Assembly (NCBI GenBank): GCA_946406115.1
Contig: OX291543.1
Span: 29,972,815-30,036,814, forward strand
Direction of reading: 5' to 3'
Length of the DNA: 64,000 bases
Source: Apoda limacodes
Taxonomy: Eukaryota; Arthropoda; Insecta; Lepidoptera; Limacodidae
Part shown: positions 23,895 through 35,061 of the stretch, piece after piece
Layout of the letters: every line of letters begins with the position of its first letter
Position numbering within the stretch: position 1 is the stretch's first letter
Made by a program: the position numbers and the translations under genes
The notes under the pieces: model-generated
What the model saw: only the letters and a program-made list of their open reading frames with translations
The model's database searches: none
Told to the model about the DNA's origin: nothing

Positions 23895-24286
23895 ATCCAT
23901 AGTCATATTATAAATGCGGAAGTAACTCTGTCTGTCTGTCTGTGACCTCTTTACGCCTAAGCGGCTGAACGTATTAAGATGAAATTTGACATGAAGATAG
24001 TTTGAGTTCCGGGAAAGGACAAAAGCTACTTGATAATTGAAGAGTTGCCGTTGAAATCCTACACTGATAACTGAATTTGGCATAGAAATAGTTTGAGTCC
24101 CGGGAAAGGACAAAAGCTACTTGAAAACGTCAAGTGTGAGTCGGTTTTTTCTTTTTCTTCGGCAGAATTTGGCATAGAAATAGTTTGAGTCCCGGAAAAG
24201 GACAGAGGCTACTTGAAAACGTCAAGTGTGATTCCTTGAACTGATATCCGAATTTAGGGCGGGTGAAACCGCGGACAGAAGCTCGT
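23895..24286 (+). repeat. Helitron-like repeat with an internal 92-bp duplication
   Basis: It starts TCCATAGTCATATTATAAAT with (CTGT)n at 23930-23943, and ends with 'gcgggtgaaaccgcgg' and 'agaagctcg'. The middle is repeated: 'gaatttggcatagaaatagt' begins at 24073 and 24165, each followed by 'ttgagtccc', 'gctacttgaaaacg' and 'tcaagtgtga'. A related first unit is at 23980-24047. The terminal CTAG is mutated to CTCG. Confidence 0.65.
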
Positions 24287-24304
24287 TTAAATATAAAAAT
24301 AAAA

Positions 24305-24560
24305 AAAAAGTAATAATTATAAGTTATAATGATTATTATTATTATTCATTAAGGTCCCTTCTTCGGGTAAAATCCTCCTCCATTTTAGTCCAAATCTTCC
24401 TATCTTGTGCTTTCGTTATACAGTCTTTACCGGCTATTAATTTATTTCCTATATCCATCTTTCCTTCGGTCTACCTTTTTTCCTTGGCCTTGCTAAAAAT
24501 AAACGTTTTGAGCCCAGTTTTCTTTATCCATGCATACTACATTAGCTACCCATTTCTATT
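24305..24560 (-). pseudogene. RTE-type LINE C-terminal fragment, highly degenerate
   Basis: The minus strand reads KGRPKERWI, then after stops KHKIGRFGLKWRRI, and ends LPEEGTLMN before an AAT/ATT-rich tail at about 24330-24350. 'GRPxxRW' followed by a K/R/W-rich tail and a trinucleotide 3' end is characteristic of RTE-type endonuclease-reverse transcriptases. At least three in-frame stops are present. It appears to belong to a different RTE subfamily from the 48.6-49.5 kb element, because the tail differs. Confidence 0.5.
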
Positions 24561-25614
24561 TCAGCCTTTTCGAATTTTTCAAAAGTGTCGATAATATTTG
24601 TTATTTTCTTGATTTTTCCATAATTATTTTGTTTTAATATTTTTTTATTAAATGACTTTTGGCTTTGTCGTTTCTAAATTTCAAGAACAATATGTAAATA
24701 ATATAAAACAATTTTTTAATTAATAACTAAAGGAACATGTCGGGTCAAAATATTAATTAGAATTACTTTGACTTCTATAAGTGTGTATATGTCCGAATGA
24801 GCATAATTTACCGTATGAGCCGTCATTTTCGTATTCATTTAGCGTATATTTTTTTGGTGTATACCTAAATCAAGGCGGTGAAAGTACTATGTTTCACCTA
24901 GTATAACAATAATTTTAAATTGAACTATAACTTTCTAATACGTTTGGTATGCTTAGTTATTTGACATGGGCCCGTGTGATATGTAAATGTATGGTAATGT
25001 TGGAACAATTTGCAGAACTCATGACCTCCGACCGGTCCCAACTATTCCGAGTGTCCCTACAACTTTGTCGTTTCTGTTCTGAATGCAGATGTGGGATTTA
25101 ATATTAATATGTTAGGGACCCTTGCGACGAGTAACTATGTGACAGGTAGAGGAAGACAAGAAGGTACTTAGGAAACGATTCAGGTTTGGGTATAAAATTT
25201 AAGAGTAGGTATTATTTAGTATGGATGATCTAAAGTTAATCGGTTCACAGAAACCTGGTCGGTAACAAAAACTTCAATTACTTCCATAATATTAGAGCTA
25301 GCTTTATGAAATAAATACTGTATTATAGAAAGTTTTTAAGTGCTTAAATCAAAGTCATAGAAAATCACGATTATGAAGTTTATATTGAATAAAAGTAAAT
25401 GAAGTAAGAATTACTTTTTTTTACTTTGGGGTTTAGTTGCATTTTTTCAATTGAATTGGATCAGAATAATGAATTTCTGCACAAGAATAATCAATTAATA
25501 TAGAACATATAAAACAAATGGTTTCAAATTTGTTAATCAATTTTTTTTTAATCGTCTTTATATTTTATTTATTATCTTATACCTTGAAACGAGCAATTCT
25601 TGTATATATGTATA
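24561..25614. other. AT-rich sequence without recognised features
   Basis: No supported gene. Confidence 0.4.
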
Positions 25615-25822
25615 TATATTTATAATCTGAATCTTGGAAACGGCTCCTATGATTTTCATGAAATTTAGTATGCGGGGTTTCGGGGGCTATAAATCGATCT
25701 AGCTTGGTTTCATTTTCAGAAAACGTCGTTTTATCCGTGTTTTTAGCCAATGATAAACTGAAAAATATGACTTTGTTAAAAAAACGAGCGAAGCTCGGTC
25801 CTCCAGGTACTTTTGATTTCAA
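25615..25822 (+). repeat. Interspersed repeat ('gaaacggctc...cgaagctcggtc')
   Basis: 'ttggaaacggctcctatg', 'gaaatttagtatgcggggtt', 'gggggctataaatcgatc' and the end 'acgagcgaagctcggtcctc' follow the layout of a common lepidopteran non-coding repeat. The small 'gagcgaagctc' hairpin near the 3' end fits a rolling-circle element, but there is no CTRR terminus. Confidence 0.45.
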
Positions 25823-27010
25823 TGATCAAATAGAGAAATTTTACTTCTTTCTGTATTTCTAATGAAATAAGCTTGAATTTAGTTTTTATTTTATAAGGAT
25901 TGCTCCAATATATTTCAGGTTACTATCGCATTTTTATAACGGACCGCTTAACTAACCCGCTTTTTTTGCGGCCCAGTATAGATGCAATTATTTAAAGACG
26001 ATATAGGAAACTGCTGAATTAAGAGAATTTTTAGTGAAAATACTTTTACTACTTTAGAAAACAAAACGAAATGCACTCGTATATTTTAAGATCTAGATCA
26101 TAAAGCCCTTTAATTTGATACCCCACAATAGGTTTCTGAATAAAAAATCGAATTCCCATACAAAAAACGGGTTGCAGTCCGGGAGTGCCGGCAGAAGTGA
26201 AGACATACTAGCTATTTACTTCCCATCACTTCGTATACATATTTATTTATTATAAATGATAAAGTTCGTTTATCAACTCTTTTGGCGTAGTATATTTGAT
26301 ATCTCAATCTGTCATGAAATTGAAATCCTATATCCAACCTCTTTGTACTACTCATAATCACCATATATTAAAAACAAAAACAAACCTAATGTAAATAAAG
26401 GTCACGTGTCCTGACGCGAGTTCCGTCTTACGAATTTTCTATGAATTTTCGATCAGGATACGTGACCTGATGCAAGTTTAATATTTTGTACCCATCACAA
26501 AAAATTGCACAACGCCGATAAAGAAGTTTTCACTTCAAAAATTGAAGACGTCATAACTTCTCTCCTAAGGGGAATATTTTAAGAACTGCGCCTGAAAGTG
26601 ATTTTTTCAACCTAAATTACATGTGTACCAAATTGCTATCCTGTGCATGGATTTGCGGTTTGTTTGCGTACACCTTATACGTGCTTGTTTGTTAGTACGG
26701 AGCCTTACTATCATAAGGTATGTGTTTGTAAAATAAAAACTTTGCGAAAAACTACACACATATACAAAACAGATTATAATTTGTTTAAGAAGCGAATTTA
26801 GTGGTTCACATTCAGTTTGGAAAACACACTCATTTTTATTGTTAGGTTTAAAAAAAACTAGTATATACATACATACAATGCTACGTTTTTTTTATTATTT
26901 AGATCATCGCAATCAAACCTTAGCTTAGGTTTGAATTGAAATATTATTAAAGGCTAATGGGATTGAAATTTAAGAATATTCACTTTAGTCTAGGTATGTA
27001 TTGAGATTAT
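25823..27010. other. AT-rich sequence without recognised features
   Basis: No supported gene. A pair 'gtcacgtgtcctga' (26401) and 'tacgtgacctgatgc' (26459) are short near-inverted words. Confidence 0.4.
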
Positions 27011-27160
27011 GCTAGCTTTTGCCCAAGGCTCCACATGCGCATGGCAGTACGTCTTGCGCATGGCTGTACGTCTTGATCATTACAAACATATCCTGTATCC
27101 GTCTTCATACCTCCAGATATCATTGTTCTCAAATTCACTTTCCATTTACTAGCCACTGCT
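27011..27160 (-). repeat. Helitron-like repeat fragment
   Basis: The plus strand starts 'gctagcttttgcccaagg', the reverse complement of the ...GGCAAAAGCTAG(T) terminus. A GC-rich region and 'attcactttcc' follow, as in the copy at 54.56 kb. It abuts the jockey fragment at 27163. Confidence 0.5.
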
Positions 27161-27162
27161 AG

Positions 27163-27481
27163 ACAAGCGGAGGCATTGGCATGTAGCCTGGACATAGCGA
27201 AGGCGTTCGATCGGGTCTGGCACCGGGGTCTTCTTTCGAAGTTGCCATCTTACGGAATGCACGAGGGTTTGTGCAAATGGGTAGCTAGCTTTTTGTCAGG
27301 CAGACGCATACGAACCATAGTTGACGGTAGTTGCTCTGAGACCATGGATATTAATGCTGGGAGTCCCGCAAGGCTCTGTTCTGTCTCCTACGTATCCTAG
27401 TAGAAATACTGCATATCAATGACATTTTAGACATCAAAAACATAAATTGCTATGCAGATGACAATACTGCAGACGTTTATT

Positions 27482-27522
<41 letters not shown>

Positions 27523-27822
27523 ATAAACGTCTGCAGTATTGTCATCTGCATAGCAATTTATGTTTTTATATATATATATATATATTGTGTATTGTAAGAC
27601 AAGGTGAAGCTGGCGTCCAAAAATCTCGGTGTACTCAACAGAGCGAAGCAGTACTTCACATGGGGCATATGTTGCTGCTTTGCAAGTTGTAAGTTCGACC
27701 CCATATGGAGTACTGCTACCATCTCTGGACGGGTGCACCCGAAAACCACCATGGCCCTTCGACTCGGTTCAACGATGGGATGTGAAATTTATCGATGATC
27801 CCGAACTTACTTGCCGTATGAA
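27163..27822 (+). pseudogene. Jockey/BS-like reverse transcriptase, rearranged
   Basis: Reverse-transcriptase palm remnant. The frame reads SLDIAKAFDRVWHRGLLSKL (motif A, catalytic D in AKAFD), then LPSYGMHEGLCKWVASFLSG, DINAGSPARL (region of the PQG turn, altered), and after a frame break LHINDILDIKNINCYADD (motif C, catalytic YADD, at about 27462-27474). Directly after YADDNTADVY comes a 36-base (TA)n spacer and a perfect inverted copy of the YADD segment. The element then resumes on the plus strand (27600-27822) with KLASKNLGVLNRAKQYFTWG and later IDDPELTCRM. The approximately 80-100 residues normally between YADD and KLASK are missing. The copy is dead, with breaks and stops. Clade is inferred from these motifs and from the shared 3' family at 12.1 and 30.2 kb. 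Confidence 0.75.
27436..27567. repeat. Perfect 48-bp inverted repeat with (TA)n loop
   Basis: 27436-27483 and 27520-27567 are exact reverse complements. They are separated by 36 bases of (TA)n-like sequence and followed by another (TA)n run (27568-27586). The arms carry the YADD box of the jockey-like RT. The resulting hairpin is perfect over 48 pairs. Confidence 0.9.
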
Positions 27823-27824
27823 TT

Positions 27825-28085
27825 TTCCGAAAGGGTCAAGTGCGAGTCGGACTTGCGCAGTAAGGATAAACCGATTGTAATTATATTTTGGTAAGTTTTT
27901 ATACATACGCCGGGGAATGTTTCTAGGAAATAAAAAAAAGGCAAAGTGCGAGTCCGAATGGGTCAATTGCAAGTCGTACTCGCGCATTAAGGATAAACCG
28001 ATTATAATGAAATTTTGGTAAGTTGTTATGCACACACCGGGAAAGGTTTCTGAATTAGTAAAACCCTTTCACAGTAGGTGGCGCA
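27825..28085 (+). repeat. GTGCGAGTCGG tandem array, second locus
   Basis: Unit starts occur at 27839 (agtgcgagtcggacttgcg), 27945 (agtgcgagtcc) and a partial at about 27967. Each is followed by 'aaggataaaccgatt' or a variant, and 'cgccggggaatgtttct' or a variant. It ends 'aaccctttcacagtaggtgg', matching the end of the 8953-9180 array. Confidence 0.65.
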
Positions 28086-30003
28086 CCACATGTATTAATA
28101 ATTGGAGGATGATAATTTTTTTTACATTATAAAACGGCGTCATACAGCCGCCATTTGCAATTTTTCCTAATTTGTACAGGCATTTAGAAGTTATGGTGGA
28201 ATAAAGAAACTTACACACATACATACGTACATACACGAGTATTATGAGTACTACTACTACTACACGTACCTACTCGTTTTGTAGAACTAGCTTCTACTAT
28301 GGAATGGAAAGTTTTTCCAATTTATCTCGATAACCTTGACTAGGTAGAATAAGAGCCCTGCTAATTAGACAATTGATATTTTTAACTTACTCTATGTACA
28401 AAACTAATTTTAAAAATGTTATTCTACAAAAATATACTAGTAAATTATGATACCAGTGAGCTAGGTTGCTCGTTATAGGTTTTAACCGAGTTTGCATTGA
28501 CCAGGTCTCACGAGTGTCATTAGTCTGTTCTTAAAACACTTAAATACTTATATTAGTGTTAAAATGTCGTAAAAAGTTAATATGTAATGGAATCTTATAG
28601 TTTTGATCTGTTTTAAAAGAAAACGTTGGATTAATTTTTTCTAAAAATAAGAACTTAGTTTATAGGCAAAGGCCGTAAAGGCTACTTTTATGGGCAAATG
28701 TGTTGAAAACTAAAAAATTGGTAAAAGGCACTTGTGGAGTAATTGTAATTTTATATATTTATTTTATAATTAAATACTACACTTACAGTCTTACACAATG
28801 CGTGTAATACCTAAGTAAAGTAAAGCTTATAATTACAACAATTTTAAAAATTGTAGGATAATACTATAAACACATTGTATGACATAGCGAAAATATCGAA
28901 TTTCGGGTGCTGACCAATCATGGAGATGAGCAGATGATGAGCTGATGATGAGCTGAGATGAAGCTTGAGAGGTGGTCGAAAGTCGGGAGTGTTCCGTCCG
29001 AGAGTCGAGAGTAGACCAAACAGCTCACCGGTTAGCTAGGCAGCGATCACGTTGCAAGGACACAAGTGTTTACCCCACATAAATCCTATAGCACTTAGTG
29101 AATAGACCGATTGCAATGCCTAATAAAATAATGATTTCAAATCGCTCTATCTATCGGTATTCAAAAATAAATTGTTAGTATTAATATACGGTATAATTTT
29201 AATTTAACATTGAAACACAGAAAAAACATCGCTGACAATAATATTTATTCCAACCACGATTTTGTTTTGATTTGGGATGTGGGAAATGATTGTTTAGCAT
29301 TTTATGCAACAATTTATTATCATCTTTTTTGACTTCTAGGTTTTGAAAAATTTTAATTTGCTGCTTCAGAAACAGATATTCAGCAAAGCAAAAATTCAGC
29401 AGCCCAAATCAGCAAAAAAATTTATACACTTACTTAACTTTGTTTAAAAAATATGCAAATTTTTATATGTTTTACGACATCCTTGATTTACATCTATACA
29501 CAAATTACTCTAAACCACAATCACAGCGCGTGATATTGACGGAACGAATTAGGAAGTTACTATAAAGCAGGGAACGCGGGTAGAACTTAGTTTTTTCAGG
29601 AAATAGTAATTTCGCCGTCGTTTATTTTGCTATAGTCCATTAATCTAGGGTTTTAATACAAAAAATATCATATTTTTATACAAAAAATAACATATATTTA
29701 TAAAAAACAAATTACGCGTGTATAGTAGATATGTGCGTGCTCTATCATAGCTGTCATAGGATCGTTACAGAGGGGCCGGGGGTAAAGACTAGAGCGCGGC
29801 AGAGAGTGGCTATACAACATGAAGTATACTGCAAGAAGTGACTTTTGTCTTTGAACCCCCGCAATATATAACTACACACCAAAACAGTCTAAGCAACACG
29901 ATAACATTTTGTGATAGTTTCTAAAGTAACTTATTTCAATTATGTTTTTGTATTGTATATATAATTATGTATATACAATAATATTTTTTTTTTATTTTTT
30001 TTC
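28086..30003. other. AT-rich sequence; short (GATGAGCT)-like repeat
   Basis: 28920-28968 contains about four imperfect copies of 'gatgagct(ga)'. The rest shows no supported gene. The GC-richer 29520-29860 stretch has no protein likeness. Confidence 0.4.
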
Positions 30004-30060
30004 TGAACTGACTATGCAGTTGGCTGTTGCAGCAATAACTGCTCCACCAGACCTTTACAA
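30004..30060 (+). repeat. Repeat D fragment, copy 1
   Basis: 'tgactatgcagttggctg', 'cagcaataactgctccac' and 'cagacctttac' match, with few changes, 58083-58135. Copy 2 is longer and GC-rich. Confidence 0.5.
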
Positions 30061-30204
30061 GCTATTAAATAGGGAATAACCTAGTCATACGGATAAATGA
30101 GTTCTGCATATTATTTCTTATTAAATTGTCAGTCCATGACCTTCTGAAGGTCATTGGTCATAGTAAAAAACTGATGACGATCTTGCTGTCCGAATAGAGA
30201 TCAT

Positions 30205-30785
30205 TAACAAGACAAGGTGAAGCTGGCGTCCATAAAACTAGGTGTACTCAACAGAGCAAGGCAGTACTTCACGTAGGGGCAGAGGTTGCTGCTTTACAAG
30301 TCACAAGTTCGGCCCCATATGGAGTACTGCTGCCATCTCTAGGCAGGTGCACCCGGATACCAGCTTTGCCATTTTGACTCGGTTCAAGGACGACTCACTT
30401 GCCATATCGAACCCTTAAGTCTGAGGAGAGACTTTGCCTTCCTATGTGTGTTCTACCACTTGTAGAATAGGATGTGTTCTGAGGAATTGTTCGAAATGAT
30501 GCCCAGAGCTACTTTCTACCATCGCACTGCTCGCCATCGGAAGGGAATTCATTCTCACACTTTAGAATGGTCGTGTACAGTGCTGTTTCTGAGAAACTTC
30601 CTCCCGCGAACGCTTGTGTTGTGGAATGGGGTTCTTCAAGAAAGAAGTCATTGGATTTTTGAACGGTCGGCATCGCGCGAGTGATACCCTGGTGTTACAA
30701 GCGTCCATAGGCTGTGGTAACCGCTTACCATCAGGTGAACCGTATGTTGTTTGCCACCTTAGTGGTAAAAAAAAATTTATGATTA
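30205..30785 (+). pseudogene. Jockey/BS-like retrotransposon 3' fragment
   Basis: The plus-strand frames read LGVLNRARQYFT, SQVRPHMEYCCHLWAGAPGY, LSLRRDFAFLCVFYHL, CSEELFEMMPRATFYHRTAR, HSHTLEW, and FLPRTLVLWNGV, with frame breaks between. It is the same C-terminal series as the 12.1-kb copy and extends about 150 bases further 5'. The 3' tail runs 'gcgtccataggctgtggtaa' ... 'tttgccaccttagtgg' then a poly(A)-like run at 30766-30774. This gives the most complete 3' terminus of the family in the window. It is 5' truncated and lacks the catalytic YADD region. Confidence 0.75.
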
Positions 30786-31156
30786 TTTTATTTATGATAA
30801 AGTCTATTATAAAAATGTAAAGTACGTGTCATCTCTAGTATTTCTTTTATAAAACAAATGTTTTCCAGTTTAGTTAAGTAAAGTCGTGTTTTAGAGTTTA
30901 GACATCCCTGAAGAATATATTTTTCATCACACATACTCGTAAACAGTGTCATTGCGTGCAGGTAAAGCGGGTGCTCAGAAGTTCATTATTCCCACGGGAT
31001 TTTTCTTCGTAAATTTAACTTTTCTTAAGGCAAAGCAGGAGTGCATAGAACTCAAGGGCAGTAATGACGCACCGTTCATACTGTCTATTCTATAACGTAT
31101 GTATAAAAACTGTCCTGTTCAAAATATGAACTACGCAAAAAGCTAGTAATTACAAG
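30786..31156. other. AT-rich sequence without recognised features
   Basis: No supported gene. Confidence 0.4.
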
Positions 31157-31230
31157 TTTTAACTTCAGCCAAAACTTTTTTATTCATCAATTCACTAGCC
31201 GTAGGAAATTTTCTCTACTTATATTCCTGC
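31157..31230 (-). repeat. Fragment related to family C flank
   Basis: 'agttttaacttcagccaaaa' and 'cttttttattcatcaattca' are the reverse complement of 11765-11810. Confidence 0.45.
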
Positions 31231-31344
31231 TATTACAATTGTGTTTTGGTGAGTTTATTTATTTATTCACCTTATATTTTTATTTATTTACTCGCAAATA
31301 TGACGAAAACGGGTGGTATGACAATTACAAACTCGAGCCATTAA

Positions 31345-31405
31345 AGCCTTCAGCCTAAGGCTTCTAAATAGTCTTTCGTTAGTAATTTTCTCCTTACCAC
31401 CGTAA
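31345..31405 (-). repeat. Repeat fragment shared with 8.14-8.20 kb
   Basis: The reverse complement contains 'taaggagaaaattacta', 'agactatttagaagcc' and 'ttaggctgaaggctttaa', matching 8138-8200 in order. Confidence 0.5.
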
Positions 31406-32639
31406 TAAATAATGTACTATTACATTTTAAAGGCAGCATTTTTGTATATTTATGTAGGTACAGAGGATCAGAAATATTTAAAACTTTGCTAGCCAAGAAC
31501 GTGTAACGTTACATTTCATCGATGTTTCTAAAATCACCTTTTTTCTTTTGACAAAGGACCTAAAGCATGTAATTGATATATATTGGGTCTGAAATAAAGC
31601 TAGAACGCGAATCAGAATTTGATACGTCACCAAATGACGCAGAGATGTATTCAGTGATAAGTCGATGTTATATCCCCGCGGCGATCGGATTCATATCCGA
31701 ATTAATAATCTCGGTGATATGGGGACTTAAACATGGAATAAAAAGGGAATTAATTTTTTGGAGATGGTATTTTTACGTTATAGAAAAATAACGTTCTTTC
31801 TGACAATTGAAGTGGCACAATGGTGGTACGGTGGACAACTAAGTCTAAGGTTGTGGGTTTATTTCTAGTAGGCGAACCAAGAAGTTTAATAAAAAGAGAT
31901 TTATTAAGAGTACGTTTCATTGGCTCTTCCAAACTTAAACATCTGGTACCTGTGTAATTTTTTTATGCTTAATAAAGTTTAGAATACAATGTGGTTCATA
32001 ACTCTTACTATCGAGCATTAAAAATTACAAATTAGAAACAGTTTTCACCCAGGAATAGCCTTTTTTTCGTATCGTCACTAGAGCTTAAGGTTGTTTAGGC
32101 TTCCGCCATTTGTAACATCTACAAAACGTTGCAATTTAATATTTGTTCTACGTTCTACTATTTCGTTCTGAATTCTACTTATGCAACTAAGGACGTACCT
32201 GAATTCAGCCATGAATATTAACATCTGTCTCCTAAATGCCACATCAAGTTTGTTTCGATAAATCTTTGTACAACAATATTAGGTGGATTCAATTTCCGCT
32301 TTTCAATATAACTGATATTTCGTAGCTTCAGGACTAATGTGATTTAAATGTGTGTTTCGAGTCTGTTGACATATAAATGTTGTCCCGTGTTAGCGATATT
32401 CATATATGTTGAAATCGAACGTATTTGTCATCGTTGACATTATGTAGTTTGAATTAGGTTAAATGCAATTGCGGACAACAATGCCCTTTGACTGTGGCCG
32501 GCACAAAGAAAGCATAAACTAAATATCAACACGAGATCAACTGACTAAATTAATTTAATTAATACTTATAGATATTTAATAAAAATATGGCACTAATTAT
32601 CACACGGATGTCCGAATGAATTTTGCGTAAGAGGAGAAA
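31406..32639. other. AT-rich sequence without supported gene
   Basis: An open frame at 31573-31791 with a hydrophobic stretch (AAIGFISELIISVIW) has no recognisable family and no convincing splice borders. 31812-31862 has a weak tRNA-like 'gtggcacaatggtggta'. Confidence 0.35.
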
Positions 32640-32715
32640 AAATATCAGCCAAGTGTGTGTCGTACATGCATTAAGTTAGGGTTCCGTACAGTTAAAATTA
32701 TTGCTTTTTCTAAAA
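32640..32715 (+). repeat. 'gggttccgta' class repeat head, truncated
   Basis: 'tcagccaagtgtgtgtcg' followed by 'tagggttccgtacagtt' matches the head of the 45.3-46.05 kb element. Confidence 0.45.
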
Positions 32716-34396
32716 AATCATGAACCGGTTTTTTTTTTCAAACTATTTTATGGTTTATTGACGAAATATTTAAAAAACTGTGATTATTGATTTAATTTAT
32801 TCAAAATAAAAAACTAAACCCAGATAAATAAAGTCACGAAAGGAACTAGAACTTGTTATACATTTTTATATTATTTATTAGGTATATAATAGTTTCCATG
32901 TTTTCTCCTAGATTTTTCCTTTTCTACCTACTTAATTTTGACTTGATTGGAATTCTGAATAATATAGTATCAGCGGCTATCGAGAAAACGGTTATTTCTA
33001 AGAATAAGGATTTCAATAAGTTAATTTTAATAATGTTGAACCTGCACTTACAAAAATTAAGTATTTTCTTAGATAAGCAATTTTCTCCTTTAATACTAAT
33101 TTTCTTAACATTTCAATATGAATTCTTCATTTGAATGCCTTTATATATCAAAAGAATATTATAATAACCATGTTGGAAGCTGTTGAAACAGACAATTGAA
33201 ACGAACTTTTGGCTCGTTTCAACCAGAGATCTCGGGTTTGATATCGGGTCCGTCCTTAGATAACGTATTCGTTATAAAGTTTTTTTATAAATATAAATTT
33301 ATAAATAATATAAATAATTATATTATAGTTTGTATTATATCATACTATTGCCCACCAGACTTCGGAGATAAGAGGGTCTATAATTGTCCGCCATTTCGCG
33401 CTTAGCCGGGATTTTCATTCTTTTTGTTTATATTATAACAGGTCTTGCAGAAACTTTGAGGCTAAGACTTTAAAAAAAAATGTTTAACTAATAGTTTTTT
33501 TTCTTTTCTTAGACGTAATGTACTGCAAATATTTGTACTTTTCTTCGTCCAAATTCGACGAACAAACTCCTCGTAGTCTAGCAACTATCGGTCTAGCTGG
33601 ACAACTTCTCTTGAGACTCAATAATAATATCAATATTTATGTATCTATACCGAACACTGCAAACAATGATGTCATTCGGTTAGTTGATTAGTACGTAGTT
33701 CTGAGTGTCATAGTATTTTAAGTAAGATTCAAGGATTTCGGTCTTAGCGCCTAAGTTTTATTTTATGTTATAAAAATTATCTATCTATTATCTATCACAA
33801 AAAGCTGACTATATCTTCTAAATAACCACGCAAAATTTGCGTCCCTAAGACTAATAGTTTAATTGGGATTTATTAAGTCAAGACTATATTGTCCATTGCG
33901 TTAAGGTTTACATTTTTTTCCAGAGTCGGTGTTTTAAGACGTTTCACGTCAAAAATATCCCTTACTTTTAAATGTATGTAGGGAGAGCTACCATTAAAAT
34001 TCTATCTTATATTACCTCACTATAAAACTGCAGAGGTGATTTCCAAGAAACAAAAAAGGATTTCATGATGGCGTTTATAAGCAACGTAACTTTTATATAT
34101 ATAGTTCGATAAGAACATGTTGCACTAGTAATCTTTGAAATTGCTTTTAAATAAATTTAAATTAAAAATATAAAATAAAGATCTCATTAAGTATACAACA
34201 ATAACAAATGTAAAACACAACTTAGGGCTTGGAATATTTAATGAAAGTTATTATAAATAGAAGTGGGTGAGGTGTTGCGAGAGATATGTAAATGTAAGTC
34301 CATTGATCAGAGTAAGGACCCTGCCAGCGAACGTCGCGAATCTCACGTATTCGATCTCTTGTTATTGCTTACACATTGCTATGTATTGGACGTCAT
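32716..34396. other. AT-rich sequence without recognised features
   Basis: No supported gene. 33200-33250 has a faint B-box-like 'tcgggtttgatatcggg' that could be a decayed SINE head. Confidence 0.35.
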
Positions 34397-34601
34397 ATGG
34401 AAGTTAAGTATCTGGTTAGAGCTGTCAATACTAAAAGGAGATACTACATCTCAGCATTAATAGTGGCAATAGTATTATTAATAGTATACGGCAGCTTGGC
34501 ACTTGGTCCCCGAAAAAAAGGCATTTTAACTGATGCGGCAAGCAATGCTAGTAACATTCACGTTTCATCGATGGTAATTCATCCCATAAATGTATTAGGT
34601 G
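34397..34601 (+). CDS. Candidate first coding exon, type II membrane (signal-anchor) protein
   Basis: Not recognised as a named gene. The frame starts at ATG 34397, gives MEVKYLVRAVNTKRRYY (net positive, cytosolic side predicted), then a hydrophobic segment ISALIVAIVLLIVYGSLAL (about residues 18-36), then PRKKG and a polar lumenal stalk with an N-A-S glycosylation sequon near residue 50. This layout is that of a signal-anchor protein such as a Golgi glycosyltransferase or sulfotransferase; which one cannot be said. A splice donor-like GTGAGA follows at 34602, leaving 68 codons plus one base (phase 1). The frame is open further to 34666, so the donor is a choice. An upstream in-frame ATG at 34376 would add seven residues. 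No further exon was found downstream, and intron sizes beyond this window are possible. Confidence 0.35.
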
Positions 34602-35061
34602 GTGAGAATATAGCCCTAGTGAGTATAATCCTGACTCAAGGCAACTTTGTTATTCACACATTGTAATAATAAAGGTTACTCTTGCAGCATTTACAATCAT
34701 CGACATTAGATCATATGTTATCTGTGTGTTATATCTAGTTATGCTTATAGTTCTGTTGTGATGGTCCGTTTTTGTAGATAACTAGATACACATGGCCACC
34801 ATTAGGGGGAAGTCGTACACTTATATGAAGATGTCATACTATTATATTTCTATTATATGTAAGAATGCTAATCGTATAAGCTTATATACGCATGCTTACT
34901 GTGATAAGAAATGTGTAATTCTATTAATACAGGGTAAAAACGTTAAGTGATCTCACTTGATTATTTGTAAACCATACACGATATCGAAATATTGATAATT
35001 GATCCTGAAATTAACCTACAAAGTGTCAGTTAAATGACAAAATATTTCTTTTTAAATAAGT
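34602..35061. other. AT-rich sequence without recognised features
   Basis: If 34397-34601 is an exon, this would be its first intron. Confidence 0.3.

Noticed and set aside
31573..31791. 72-residue plus-strand frame with a hydrophobic segment
   Set aside because: The segment could suggest a receptor fragment, but no conserved motif or splice border was found and there are no neighbouring exons.
34602..34666. Extension of the signal-anchor frame to the stop at 34666
   Set aside because: Possible, but the residues after the GTGAGA site look random and the donor-like site offers a better end.
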